DNA of 64,000 nt from CAZGKW01 sp964526295 (GTDB taxonomy: Bacteria; Planctomycetota; Phycisphaerae; FEN-1346), in NCBI GenBank assembly GCA_964526295.1, contig CAZGKW010000020.1:1-64000 (forward strand). The letters are read 5' to 3'. Made by a program: the position numbers and the translations under genes. Below, one piece after another: positions 35,841-44,316 of the stretch (positions are counted from its first letter, which is position 1; each line of letters opens with the position of its first letter). The notes under the pieces were generated by a model. It worked only from the letters and a program-made list of their open reading frames with translations, searched no databases and was not told the origin of the DNA.

Positions 35841-36269
35841 TCAGCGAAGCGCCACGGACGGCCCGATGCCCCAGGCCGCCAGCACGTCTCCCAGCACCAC
35901 CAGCCCCGGCAGCACGACCAGGGCCAGCATGACGGCCATGCCGACGGCACAGCACCAGACGGCCGCCGCACGCGGGAACGTGCTCTGGAGGCCGTTGCGG
36001 AGGATCACCACGCAGAACAGCACCACGAGGATCGCCGAGAGCCACTGGACGTGGGCCGGCAGGCCTCGGGGGTCGCCCCGGTTCGTTGCGATCAGGACGA
36101 TGGCGATGACGGCCGCCGAGACGATGCCGCAGAAAAGGGCCGTCAGCATCGACCGGCCGAACAGGTTGGCGGTCTGAACGCCGACGATCCGCGCGGCGGT
36201 CCAGATCAGCACCCCCCCCACGAGAAGCGACCCGGCGATCAGCCCGCCCCAAGTAAGTGCCGCGTGCAT
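35841..36269 (-). CDS. Small integral membrane protein (paralogue A)
   Basis: A 142-residue protein with four hydrophobic segments (starting GGLIAGSLLVGGVLIW, IVSAAVIAIVLIA, LSAILVVLFCVVIL and VGMAVMLALVVLPGLVVLG). It is related to the gene directly upstream: both have a V-L-I/V-W-x-A start followed by FGR(S/A)(M/F)LTA(L/V)F. No known family or transport motif was recognised. GGAGGT lies seven bases before ATG 36269. Two adjacent paralogues suggest they act together as a heteromer or regulate a membrane process; nothing more can be said. Confidence 0.65.
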   Translation of the reverse strand: MHAALTWGGLIAGSLLVGGVLIWTAARIVGVQTANLFGRSMLTALFCGIVSAAVIAIVLIATNRGDPRGLPAHVQWLSAILVVLFCVVILRNGLQSTFPRAAAVWCCAVGMAVMLALVVLPGLVVLGDVLAAWGIGPSVALR

Positions 36270-36330
36270 CGCACCACCTCCGTGAGATGTCCCCCGGACT
36301 CCCCCCATGCGCCGACGCATGGGTCGGCCT

Positions 36331-36807
36331 CTACGGGGCCCCGAGCATCGGCGCCTGGGCCGGGTCGTCCCGACCGGTGATCCAAAGAACCGCCATCACT
36401 GTGCCCCAGAGATAGAGGAAGGCCACGTACAAGAGACCCGTTGACGTATAGAGAACGCCGAACGCTTTGCCGCGTGTCGTCCGAAGGCCGCTTCTCACGA
36501 GCTCCACCGCCACGATCGGCATCAGCATGAGAACCAGCCAGATCGCCGCTCCGTGCGTCCAATGCGTAACGCCGCCGGTGGGGCTGATGACGATGAGGCC
36601 GGCCGAAAGGGCCGCCATCAGAATCGCCATGAAAACGGCGGTCAGGAAAGCCCGGCCGAACGTCGCGTCATCGACCGAAATGAATCGGGCGGCAATCCGC
36701 AGCAGGGCCGCCCACACAAGCACCTGGAAAATGAACAAGACAACCACGAGCAACACGATGGACCGGAAACCCATCGCCCCAAGCACCAGGAAGTCGGCCC
36801 AGTCCAC
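36331..36807 (-). CDS. Small integral membrane protein (paralogue B)
   Basis: A 158-residue protein with four hydrophobic segments (SIVLLVVVLFIFQVLVWAAL, AVFMAILMAALSAGLIVI, AAIWLVLMLMPIVAVEL and GLLYVAFLYLWGTVMAVLW). It shares the FGRAFLTAVF block and overall layout with paralogue A at 35841-36269, which follows on the same strand with a 61-base gap. GGGAGGGG precedes the ATG at 36807. Unknown function. Confidence 0.65.
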   Translation of the reverse strand: MDWADFLVLGAMGFRSIVLLVVVLFIFQVLVWAALLRIAARFISVDDATFGRAFLTAVFMAILMAALSAGLIVISPTGGVTHWTHGAAIWLVLMLMPIVAVELVRSGLRTTRGKAFGVLYTSTGLLYVAFLYLWGTVMAVLWITGRDDPAQAPMLGAP

Positions 36808-37024
36808 GGATTCCCCTCCCGCAGACCCCTCGCAGCTACCCAGAGAATCGGCGGAGAGCGTCCGATAACTTCAGCAAAAGGGAGTCGGTGTCGCCCCGAG
36901 GCGGGGGCCGGAAGAGCACTGAAGGCATCCAAGGGCCCTTGCGAGCTGCCGCGCGCGGCTCGAGAAACCCGAAGGCACGCCGTGCCCTCTGTGCGCGTGG
37001 ACGGCGGGGCGCCCGACCCCTTGT

Positions 37025-37052
37025 GCGCGGCGGGTGCGGAGACCCGCCGGGC
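37025..37052. repeat. Dispersed CGGCGGGT palindrome copy
   Basis: GCGCGGCGGGTGCGGAGACC then CGCCGGGC, abutting the stop codon of the beta-helix gene; same family as 10055-10082. Confidence 0.7.
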
Positions 37053-38936
37053 TCAGGTCAAGCTACGACGCCCCTGACCGACCCACGGCCCGCCCGCCTC
37101 CAGGCGAAACGTCTGCCGGCCGGCCTTGAGCGGGAACGGCCCGGGCGCCAGGTTCGCCCCGTCTTCCGACAGCGGCGGCACGGCGACGCACGCCGGCAGC
37201 TCCCCCTCAACCGCCACCGTCAGATCAAGCGTCTCCGGGTCGAACTCGGCGTCGATCCGGGCTTGCCGGCTGCCCCGGTCCAGGCCGAAGTGCTCCTGCC
37301 ACGCGTCCAGCGTCACGAGTGCCCGCGGCGCGGGGTACTCCAGGCACAGCGACGTCCAGTCGTCGCGCTCGTCGAAGAGGTTCCCGTCGGAGACGTTATC
37401 CTCCAGGCGCGACAGGAGGACCCGTTCCGGGCACGCCGTGAAGAGGTTGTTCAGGACGCGGTGCCCGCGGCAGAGGCCGGTGCGGCCGCGGACCCGCCGC
37501 TCCGACTGGAGGAGCGAGAGCATGACGGCGAAGGTGCCGCTGATCCGGCCGAACAAGTTGTGGGCGAAGGTGCACTTCTCGCCGGTGTCGGCGTGGACGC
37601 CGCACCCCGACTGGGCCCGCTCGAAGCGATGGCCCGGCCGCCGGACGTCCCAAATCACGTTGTGGTCGATCAGGTTGGGGTCGCGGCTGACCTCGACGTA
37701 GATGCCGCCCAGGATCCCCGAGACGTCGGCGACGACGTTCTCCGTGACGCGAGTGTTGCGGTTCAGGTAGTCGAGCCAGATGCCGGGGGCGTCCGTGATG
37801 TGGCGGAAGACGTTGCGGCGGATGAGGACGCCGTCGGCCCGGTGGAACTTCAGACCGGCCGTCTCCCACAGCCGCTCGACGCCCATCCCGCCGATCCGCT
37901 CGACCAGGTTGTCCTCGACGAGCGAGCCCCGGTTGTTGTGGACGGCGGCCAGGCCGCAGATGCCGCAGTCGGCGACGTAGTTGCGGCGGATGACGTGGCG
38001 GCCCTCGCCGGGGGTGACCTCCGGCCAGCCGCTGTGCCAGCTTTCGTTGCCGACGTCGAGGCCGCACGCGTTCGCCCACCGCAGCGAGCAGTCCTCGACG
38101 ATCCAATGGTGGCCCCGCCAGGCGCTGACCATGGCCCGCTGCGGCACCGGCACGCCGTCGGCCGCGTGCGAGAAGTGCAAGCCCGAGACGCGGACATACG
38201 CCAGACCACGCTCCCGGCCCGCGAGGACCTGCTCGCGGGCGGTCACCTCGAACTCGAAGTCCGCCGGGTCGGCGTCGCCCCAGAGACGCAGATGAATCCT
38301 GAGGCCCGGATCCTCGACCCAGAAAACGCCTTCGCCCGAGGAAAGCTCCCGCGGGAAGCGGACCTCCCGGAGCGGCCGGCCGTCGGCGAAGACCATCCCC
38401 CGCCGAAGCAGGAACCGGTTCGTCTCCTCCTCGGTCCAGTCGTCCACGAACGTCGTGTACTCCGGCGAGAAGTTCATCACGGCAAACGGGTTGTAGGCGA
38501 TGAACCACTCGGCCGGCAGGTCGCCCGTCCAGATGCGGACGCCCGGCGGGGGGTCCGTCGGCGGCGAGCCCCGCTTGCCGGCGAACTTCCACCCTTCGCC
38601 CGGCCGCCAGGCGGGCGCCCAGACTTCCGAGCCCCGGACGTGGACCTCCTCGCCGGGGGCGGCCTCGTAGGCGATCATCCGGTCCGGACCCTCCCCGCCA
38701 CGCGCCGCACGAACACATTCGCGGTAGATGCCCTCGTGGACGACGACCTTCTCGCCGGGCTGGAGCACGTCGGCCGCACGCGAGATCGTCCGCCACGGCT
38801 TTTCCTCGGTACCGGGGTTATCGTCGGAGGCATCCGGGTGGCCCTGGGCGACGTGGTAGAGGCGGGCGTACTCGGTCCGGTCGTCCCAAAACTCGAAGTG
38901 CGTGCCGTCGGGCATGACGACGGGCGGCTCGGCCAT
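37053..38936 (-). CDS. Right-handed beta-helix repeat protein
   Basis: A 627-residue protein with a pectate-lyase-like parallel beta-helix. The helix coils are seen as repeated short strands with Asn turns: HWIVEDCSLRWANACGLDVG, HVIRRNYVADCGICGLAAVH, VLIRRNVFRHITDAPGIWLD and TRVTENVVADVSGILGGIY. The N-terminal KPWRTISRAADVLQPGEKV is the usual lead-in of DUF1565/NosD-like helices. Such proteins are carbohydrate lyases, hydrolases or epimerases, but I cannot assign catalytic residues. Unusually for this class, no signal peptide is visible (MAEPPVVMPDGTH start), which suggests a cytoplasmic enzyme or an unseen export route. GAGGAG lies five bases before the ATG. Confidence 0.78.
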   Translation of the reverse strand: MAEPPVVMPDGTHFEFWDDRTEYARLYHVAQGHPDASDDNPGTEEKPWRTISRAADVLQPGEKVVVHEGIYRECVRAARGGEGPDRMIAYEAAPGEEVHVRGSEVWAPAWRPGEGWKFAGKRGSPPTDPPPGVRIWTGDLPAEWFIAYNPFAVMNFSPEYTTFVDDWTEEETNRFLLRRGMVFADGRPLREVRFPRELSSGEGVFWVEDPGLRIHLRLWGDADPADFEFEVTAREQVLAGRERGLAYVRVSGLHFSHAADGVPVPQRAMVSAWRGHHWIVEDCSLRWANACGLDVGNESWHSGWPEVTPGEGRHVIRRNYVADCGICGLAAVHNNRGSLVEDNLVERIGGMGVERLWETAGLKFHRADGVLIRRNVFRHITDAPGIWLDYLNRNTRVTENVVADVSGILGGIYVEVSRDPNLIDHNVIWDVRRPGHRFERAQSGCGVHADTGEKCTFAHNLFGRISGTFAVMLSLLQSERRVRGRTGLCRGHRVLNNLFTACPERVLLSRLEDNVSDGNLFDERDDWTSLCLEYPAPRALVTLDAWQEHFGLDRGSRQARIDAEFDPETLDLTVAVEGELPACVAVPPLSEDGANLAPGPFPLKAGRQTFRLEAGGPWVGQGRRSLT

Positions 38937-39116
38937 CGGGTCTCCTCTCCGGCACGGGGCGGCAGCAGCGGGGCAGTCTAGCGGCGGCCCTGCCCCACGG
39001 CAAACGAAAGCGCCACCGGCGGTGGCCGTCGGACGGGCGTCGGCCTAGAATGGGGTGCCTGCGTCGGGCACGACCTGGAACCCCACGCAAAGGGGCAAGC
39101 GGAGGAGGAGTGCGGC

Positions 39117-39761
39117 ATGAAAGTGCTGGGCATCGCCGGAAGTCCACGCAAAGGCCGGACCACGGAACGGCTCGTCCGGGAGGTCCTGGCGGGCGTCGAG
39201 GGATGCGAGACGGAGTTCGTGTCGCTCGCGGGCAAGACCATCGGCCCGTGTATCGCCTGTCTGGGGTGCGTCGAGACGAACGTCTGCGTCCTGAAGGACG
39301 ACCTCGCGCCGCTCCGCGAGAAGATCGTCGAGGCCGACGCCTACGTCGTCGGCGCGTGCAACTATTTCAACCTCCTGAACGGCCTGGCCCACTGCTTCAT
39401 GGAGCGGTGGTACCAGTTCCGCCACCAGGAGGGCAAGGCCGTCGCCGGGAAGCTTGGCGCAGCCGTCGGCGTCGGGGGCGGCCGGCCCGACCCGGTCGTC
39501 GAGGACCTCCGCACCTTCTTCCAGTACAACCAGATCGACTGCGTGGCGAGTGTGACCGCCCAAGGGGCCGCCTCGTGCTTCACGTGCGGCTACGGCGAGA
39601 CGTGTAAGGTCGGCGCGGTGTGGAACTTCTTCGGGCCGGGCACGAAGATCACCGACGAGATCATCCCGTCGCTGGAGAAGCAGCCGGAGGCGATCGAGGC
39701 CGCCCGCGCCGCCGGGGCCGAACTGGGCCGCCGGCTCACCGACTTCGCCGCCGGGACGTGA
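39117..39761 (+). CDS. NADPH-dependent FMN reductase-like iron-sulfur flavoprotein
   Basis: A 214-residue flavodoxin-fold protein. MKVLGIAGSPRKGRTTERL is the FMN phosphate-binding start. CIACLGCVETNVCVLKDDL has the compact C-x2-C-x2-C-x(4-7)-C of archaeal-type iron-sulfur flavoproteins that bind a 4Fe-4S cluster, followed by ADAYVVGACNYFNLLNG. A later CFTCGYGETC adds further cysteines. Likely an electron-transfer flavoprotein; partners unknown. GGAGGAGG precedes the ATG and a TAGAAT -10-like box lies at 39045. It converges with the ferritin gene across the GAA repeat array; an iron or redox link is tempting but unproven. Confidence 0.82.
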   Translation: MKVLGIAGSPRKGRTTERLVREVLAGVEGCETEFVSLAGKTIGPCIACLGCVETNVCVLKDDLAPLREKIVEADAYVVGACNYFNLLNGLAHCFMERWYQFRHQEGKAVAGKLGAAVGVGGGRPDPVVEDLRTFFQYNQIDCVASVTAQGAASCFTCGYGETCKVGAVWNFFGPGTKITDEIIPSLEKQPEAIEAARAAGAELGRRLTDFAAGT

Positions 39762-39804
39762 CCGGACCGCGACACCGTCTCCAACTCTAGCAGGGCCGAA
39801 CAAA

Positions 39805-40283
39805 GCGCAGCGGGCAGGACTGCCCGCCGCGCGATCCGGACTTCGGGTTGTCGTTCAGCGCCCGGCAATCCACCGAAGGCGTGAGCGCAAGAGAGAAGCG
39901 CGGCGGGCATTCCTGCCCGCCGCGCGATCCGGACTTCGGGTTGTCGTTCAGCGAGCGGCAATCCACCGAAGGCCGTCAGCGGGAAGAAGAAGAAGAAGCG
40001 CGGCGGGCACGACTGCCCGCCGCGCGATCCGGACTTCGGGTTGTCGTTCGGCGAGCGGCAATCCACCGAAGGCGTGAGCGGGAAGAAGAAGAAGAAGAAG
40101 AATCGCGGCGGGCACGACTGCCCGCCGCGCGATCCGGACTTCGGGTTGTCGTTCAGCGAGCGGCAATCCACCGAAGGCGTGAGCGGGAAGAAGAAGAAGA
40201 AGAAGAAGAAGAAGAAGAAGAAGAAGCGCGGCGGGCATTCCTGCCCGCCGCGCGATCCGGACTTCGGGTTGTCGTTCGGCGCC
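39805..40283. repeat. Palindrome tandem array with expanding AAG/GAA runs
   Basis: Five palindromes (GCGCGGCGGGCA plus four bases plus TGCCCGCCGCGC) separated by a conserved spacer. The spacer begins GATCCGGACTTCGGGTTGTC and continues through CGGCAATCCACCGAAGGCG. Each spacer ends in a purine run: none in the first, then five, six and thirteen AAG triplets. Loops are GGAC, TTCC, CGAC, CGAC and TTCC. Four spacers join five palindromes. The array fills the space between two convergent genes. Frames of poly-Lys/Glu through it are not genes. The palindrome core is the same as in the 21110-21738 element. Confidence 0.85.
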
Positions 40284-40314
40284 GTGACAGGCCCCGCAGA
40301 CGCCGGCCTCTCGC

Positions 40315-40809
40315 TCAGTCGCTTCCGCGGCGTCCCAGGACCGAGTCCATCATGAACAAGCCGTTGGGCGAGTCCTGGATGAGCTTCAGCTTCTCGACGA
40401 TCTCCAGGGCCGACGCCTCCTCCTCCACCTGCTCCGAGATGAACCACTGGAGCATGATGGCGGTGGCCTTGTCGTTCTCCTCGGCCGCGGTGTCCGCCAG
40501 GTCGTTGATCAGGCCGGTGACCTTCTGCTCGTGTCCGTAGGCGGCCTCGAAGATCGCCAGCGGCGACTTGAACTCCGCGGGCGGGGCGTCGATGGCCCCC
40601 AGCGTCACCGTCCCGCCCCGTTCCAGGACGAAGTCGTAGATCTTCATCCCGTGGCCCCATTCCTCCTTGGCTTGGAGGCCCATCCAGTGGGCCATGCCCA
40701 TCAGGTTCTCGGAGGCGAACCACGCAGACATCGAAAGATACAGGTACGACGAGTAAAACTCGGCGGTGATCTGGTCGTTGAGGGCCTTCTCCATCTTCGG
40801 GCTAAGCAT
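40315..40809 (-). CDS. Ferritin
   Basis: A 164-residue bacterial non-haem ferritin (FtnA type) that oxidises and stores iron in a 24-mer shell. The four-helix bundle has ferroxidase ligands Glu in ITAEFYSSYLYLSM, EEWGH (Glu and His), and later Glu/Gln residues in ISEQVEEEASALEIVEKL. Length is standard. ATG 40809 is used because AAAGGA lies seven bases before it and the upstream extension is not ferritin-like. It converges with the flavoprotein gene; the palindrome/GAA array separates them. No Fur box was recognised. Confidence 0.92.
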   Translation of the reverse strand: MLSPKMEKALNDQITAEFYSSYLYLSMSAWFASENLMGMAHWMGLQAKEEWGHGMKIYDFVLERGGTVTLGAIDAPPAEFKSPLAIFEAAYGHEQKVTGLINDLADTAAEENDKATAIMLQWFISEQVEEEASALEIVEKLKLIQDSPNGLFMMDSVLGRRGSD

Positions 40810-40946
40810 GTCGGGTTCCTTTCTGGTGTGTCCTCGCCGGGGACCCCCCTGGCCCGCTGCGGTCATGCCATGATAAGCGCCCCAGGGCCGGAGGGCAATA
40901 GCCGGGCCGACTTGTCGTGCCCCGCCTGCCTTGCGCGGTTTCGCCC

Positions 40947-40976
40947 TTCACAGGTGCGGCCGAAGCGGCCTAGAAT
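40947..40976 (+). promoter_or_regulatory. Promoter of the lipoprotein gene
   Basis: TTCACA (40947-40952), an 18-base spacer and TAGAAT (40971-40976), about 37 bases before the lipoprotein start. Confidence 0.6.
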
Positions 40977-41013
40977 GGCGGAATGGACCTGCAAGATCGC
41001 AAAGGGGGATGCC

Positions 41014-41679
41014 ATGAGACGGCTCGCGTGGGTCACCTTGTCGATCGCCCTGCCGGCGGCACTGGCGGTTTCATGCGGAAGCGACGCCCCGTCGCCGGGC
41101 GCTGAGGCCCATCCGGCCGCCGGCCCGGCCGCCGAACCTGCCGAGGGGCCGGCGCGGGCGGGATGGGTCCACCACGCCGACCCCCGCGGGTTCGTGCTGA
41201 GCACGCCCCGGGGCTGGACGGTGACGGTGATCGAGGGGGCGGCCGTCGCCCAGGACGGCAGCGGCAACTGGCAGTTCACCGACCTCTACGGGTACGTTGC
41301 GGCGCCAGACGCCGTGCCCGTGGCCGAGGAGGTCCTCGCGCACATGGTGGGCACGTTCCAGCTCAACCCCCAGTGGGTGGCGATGCAACAGGGCCTGACG
41401 GCCAACGTCTCGAAGATCGTCCGGCGGACCGGCCAGGAGATATCCAAGATGCTCCGCGAGTCCTACGAGCAGCGCCAGGCGGCCCAGGACGACACCTTCC
41501 GCAAGGTCTCGAACGCCCTGCGCGGCCAGACCGACCTGAGGGACCCCGAGACCGGCGAGACGTGGAAGGTCGAGTACGGGCACAATTACTACTGGCGCCG
41601 GGCGCATACCAACGAGCTGACCGGCACGCGGACGCCGGACCGGCCCGACATCGACTTCCAGCCGCTCGAGGAGTGGTAG
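41014..41679 (+). CDS. Hypothetical lipoprotein
   Basis: A 221-residue protein with a lipoprotein signal peptide: LSIALPAALAVSC with the lipidated Cys at about residue 21. An Ala/Pro-rich linker then leads to a soluble domain of ~170 residues containing GFVLSTPRGWTVTVIEGAAV. The domain resembles PsbP/MOG1-like or 'quadruplet' stress-lipoprotein folds only in its GFxLxxPxGW start, so I do not assign a family. Ending in YYWRRAHTNELTG and DIDFQPLEEW, it looks intact. GGGGG lies before ATG 41014, and a promoter is visible upstream. It is convergent with the GH94 gene, with three bases between stop codons. Confidence 0.65.
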   Translation: MRRLAWVTLSIALPAALAVSCGSDAPSPGAEAHPAAGPAAEPAEGPARAGWVHHADPRGFVLSTPRGWTVTVIEGAAVAQDGSGNWQFTDLYGYVAAPDAVPVAEEVLAHMVGTFQLNPQWVAMQQGLTANVSKIVRRTGQEISKMLRESYEQRQAAQDDTFRKVSNALRGQTDLRDPETGETWKVEYGHNYYWRRAHTNELTGTRTPDRPDIDFQPLEEW

Positions 41680-41682
41680 CCG

Positions 41683-44160
41683 TCAGCCCATGGTGACTTC
41701 GACCGTGTGCCTGCCGGATTCGGCCGGCGGGGGGACCAGGTCCTCCTCCAGCGCCTCGCCGTCGAGCCGCACTTCCTTGACGCCCTGCTGGACGCCGTCG
41801 GGATTGCGGATGGTGATCTCGTATTCGCTGCCCCGCCAGCGGCGCTCGACCCGGGCCTCGCGCCACTCGCTCGGGAAGCACGGGTCGATCCGCAGGCCGT
41901 CCAGCTCGGGCCGCACGCCCAGGACGCCCTCCAGCACGACGTGCCACGTCCACATGGCCGCCCCCGTCGCCCAGGAGTGCGACCCCTCGCCGCAGGCCTG
42001 GCTCATCGGGGCGTAGGTGTACTGCCGCTGAACGTACGGCTCGACCTTGTAGAGGTCGGGGTCCGCGGCGGCGAGCGTCGTCGGCAGGTTCGACTTGAGG
42101 ATGCTCCAAGCGACGTCGCCCCGGCCGCAGCGGGTCTCGGCCAAGAGCCGCCACGCCAGGTTGTGCGAAAAGACCGCGCCGTTCTCCTTGACGCCCGGCG
42201 CAAAGCGGCTGATCACGCCGTAGTGCTTGTCCGGCTCCGTGAACGCCGGCCAGAAGGTCAGCGACCCGTTCGCGACGGTAAGGTGCTCGTCCATGGCGGC
42301 GAGGCACTTCCGCGTCCGCTCCTCGTCGGCGATGCCTCCGAGAATGGCCCAAGTCTGGGGGTTGGCCCAGATCGTCGCCTGCTTCGAGCGGCGCGACCCC
42401 AGGACCGTCCCGTCGTCGGCCGTGCCGCGGGTGTACCACCGTCCGTCCCAGGCGTGCTCGTTCATGGCCCGGACCATGGCGCTGAGCTTCCGCGTGAGCC
42501 ACGCCGCGTCGCGTTTCCTGCCGTAGCGGCGGGCGATGGGGATGAACATCCGCAGGAGGTAGGCGGCCCAGCCGGGGAGCATGTGCGATTCGCCCCGGCC
42601 GCGGTGGCCCGCCTGGTCGAGGGCGTCGTTCCAGTCGGCCGAGAGCATCAGCGGCAGGCCCCGGTCGGAGAACTGGCTGAAAAACCGCCGCCACCCCCGC
42701 ATGCAGTGCTCGTAAAGGGTGCCCGTCCGACCGCCGGAGTCGTAGTACGGCACCTGTTCGTCGAGGACGGCCCAGTCGCTGGTTTCGCGGACGTATTTGG
42801 ACACGATGAACATAAGGTTCACCGGGTCGTCGGAGTGGTTCGTGAAGTCGCCCCGGCCGGTCGTCTGGCTGGAGGAGTGGACCACCCGCCCGTCCTCGTA
42901 CATCCACACGGCGAGGCGCTCCAGGATGTGCTGCCGCACGTGGGCCGGGTCGCTGGGCAGATGGGCGATGAGGTCCTGGCACTCGTCCCGCGTCCCGTAT
43001 CCATAGATTCCCATGTAACAGTAGCCCACGTTTCGCGACCACCAGGCCAGGTTCCCCGCCTGGTATCGAAGCCACACGTTGCACCATCGATTGAGGTCGG
43101 CGTCGGGCGTCTCGACCCGCGGGCCCTCCAGGACGCGGTCCCACCACGCGATGCGTCGTTTCAGGGCCTTGCGGGCCTTCGCCACCGACAGGAACTTGCG
43201 GGTCAGCCGGTCGGCATTCGGGGCCTCGTACGGCACCGCCCCGAGCATGACGACGAAGCGGGTCCGCTGGCCCGGCTTCAGCCTGAACCGGTGCTGAAGG
43301 GCCCCGCAGGCATCGCGGCCCTCGACGTAGGGCTCCCCGGCGAGGTCCTCGCCGTCGGCCACCGCGGCGGGGTCCTTGAGGTCGCGGTAGAGGCCGACGA
43401 ACTTGTACCGCTCGGTCTCACAGCCCGCCGGGCGGATGCTGGAGGCGAGAAACGCCTGGACGTCGAGGGTGATGTTGTTGCCCTCGGCCCCGACCGACTG
43501 CCACGCCGCGGCATACTTCACCCACTGGGTGCTCGTCGCGTAGACGGTGCCCTTGTCGATCCGCGTGCGGTTAAAGAGGATGTAGAACTCTCGCCAAGTG
43601 GCGTCCTCCTTGTAGTTCCCAAGGCCGAACTCGACGTACTCGAACGCGGAGAGGCGCCGCGTCCGTTTCGAGCGGTTCTCCAGCTCCACCAGCCACACCT
43701 CGCACGGGTCCCGCTCGACCGGCACGAAGTAGGTGATCGACGCCCCGATGCCCTCGTGCTCGCTCTCGACGGTCGTGTACCCGAGACCGTGGCGGCACCG
43801 CCACGCGTCGAGCGGCCGCGTCGGCGGGTAGCCGTTCGCGCACCACCACGCACCCGAGTCCTCGTCGCGGAGGTAGAGGAACTTGCCCACGGTCTCCCGC
43901 GGGACGCCGTCGACGTGCCATCGCGTGATCCGCCGAAGGAGCGGGTCCTCCAGGAACGAGTACCCGCCGCCCAGGTGGCTGCACACGTAGCACCACAGGC
44001 CGTTCGAAAGGACGTTCATCCAGGGGCGGGCGAGCAGCGGGTCCGTGACGACGAACTCGCGCCCGTCGTCGGAGAAATGGCCGTACGGACCGAACTCGGC
44101 CGGCTCGGCCGGGCCGGGAGCGGGCTTGCGGCGGCGCCTGGATGTCTTTCGTCTGGCCAT
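41683..44160 (-). CDS. GH94-family glycoside phosphorylase
   Basis: An 825-residue cytosolic phosphorylase of the cellobiose/chitobiose phosphorylase family, which splits beta-linked disaccharides or oligosaccharides with phosphate to give a sugar 1-phosphate. The N-terminal beta-sandwich has the family's NG-x-x-W and GGGYSF blocks (NVLSNGLWCYVCSHLGGGYS). The central (alpha/alpha)6 barrel has SADWNDALD carrying the general-acid Asp. QTWAILGGIAD and GCxE-like GEGSHSWATGAAMW at the phosphate site are also present. The first ~15 residues are very basic (MARRKTSRRRRK). Donor sugar cannot be told from sequence. It stands alone, convergent with the lipoprotein gene. Confidence 0.88.
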   Translation of the reverse strand: MARRKTSRRRRKPAPGPAEPAEFGPYGHFSDDGREFVVTDPLLARPWMNVLSNGLWCYVCSHLGGGYSFLEDPLLRRITRWHVDGVPRETVGKFLYLRDEDSGAWWCANGYPPTRPLDAWRCRHGLGYTTVESEHEGIGASITYFVPVERDPCEVWLVELENRSKRTRRLSAFEYVEFGLGNYKEDATWREFYILFNRTRIDKGTVYATSTQWVKYAAAWQSVGAEGNNITLDVQAFLASSIRPAGCETERYKFVGLYRDLKDPAAVADGEDLAGEPYVEGRDACGALQHRFRLKPGQRTRFVVMLGAVPYEAPNADRLTRKFLSVAKARKALKRRIAWWDRVLEGPRVETPDADLNRWCNVWLRYQAGNLAWWSRNVGYCYMGIYGYGTRDECQDLIAHLPSDPAHVRQHILERLAVWMYEDGRVVHSSSQTTGRGDFTNHSDDPVNLMFIVSKYVRETSDWAVLDEQVPYYDSGGRTGTLYEHCMRGWRRFFSQFSDRGLPLMLSADWNDALDQAGHRGRGESHMLPGWAAYLLRMFIPIARRYGRKRDAAWLTRKLSAMVRAMNEHAWDGRWYTRGTADDGTVLGSRRSKQATIWANPQTWAILGGIADEERTRKCLAAMDEHLTVANGSLTFWPAFTEPDKHYGVISRFAPGVKENGAVFSHNLAWRLLAETRCGRGDVAWSILKSNLPTTLAAADPDLYKVEPYVQRQYTYAPMSQACGEGSHSWATGAAMWTWHVVLEGVLGVRPELDGLRIDPCFPSEWREARVERRWRGSEYEITIRNPDGVQQGVKEVRLDGEALEEDLVPPPAESGRHTVEVTMG

Positions 44161-44281
44161 ATGCCTGTCCTGTTCGAGGTCCCGTGCGGCGAGCGCGCCC
44201 GGCGCGCGACTCGGGAGTGCCTGGGCGGGGGCATTTTACCGACGCCCGGCCCCGATGCAAGCGAACGCGCCGTGGGCGGCC

Positions 44282-44310
44282 TTTCGCCCGGGCGCCGCCG
44301 CCGCTAGAAT
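44282..44310 (+). promoter_or_regulatory. mnmA promoter, leaderless geometry
   Basis: -10 TAGAAT at 44305-44310 followed by exactly six bases (GCCCCC) and the mnmA ATG at 44317. The -35 (TTTCGC, 44282-44287, 17-base spacer) is weak. No ribosome binding site is present. Confidence 0.5.
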
Positions 44311-44316
44311 GCCCCC

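Noticed and set aside
39045..39050. Leaderless promoter for the flavoprotein gene (TAGAAT box)
   Set aside because: The box is about 66 bases from the start and the gene has a strong GGAGGAGG site, so it is not leaderless.
39805..40283. CRISPR array
   Set aside because: Spacers are near-identical copies and the repeat is a long perfect palindrome; no cas genes nearby.
39848..40540. Poly-Lys/Glu open frames in the AAG array
   Set aside because: They are translations of the repeat, in several frames, with no start signals.
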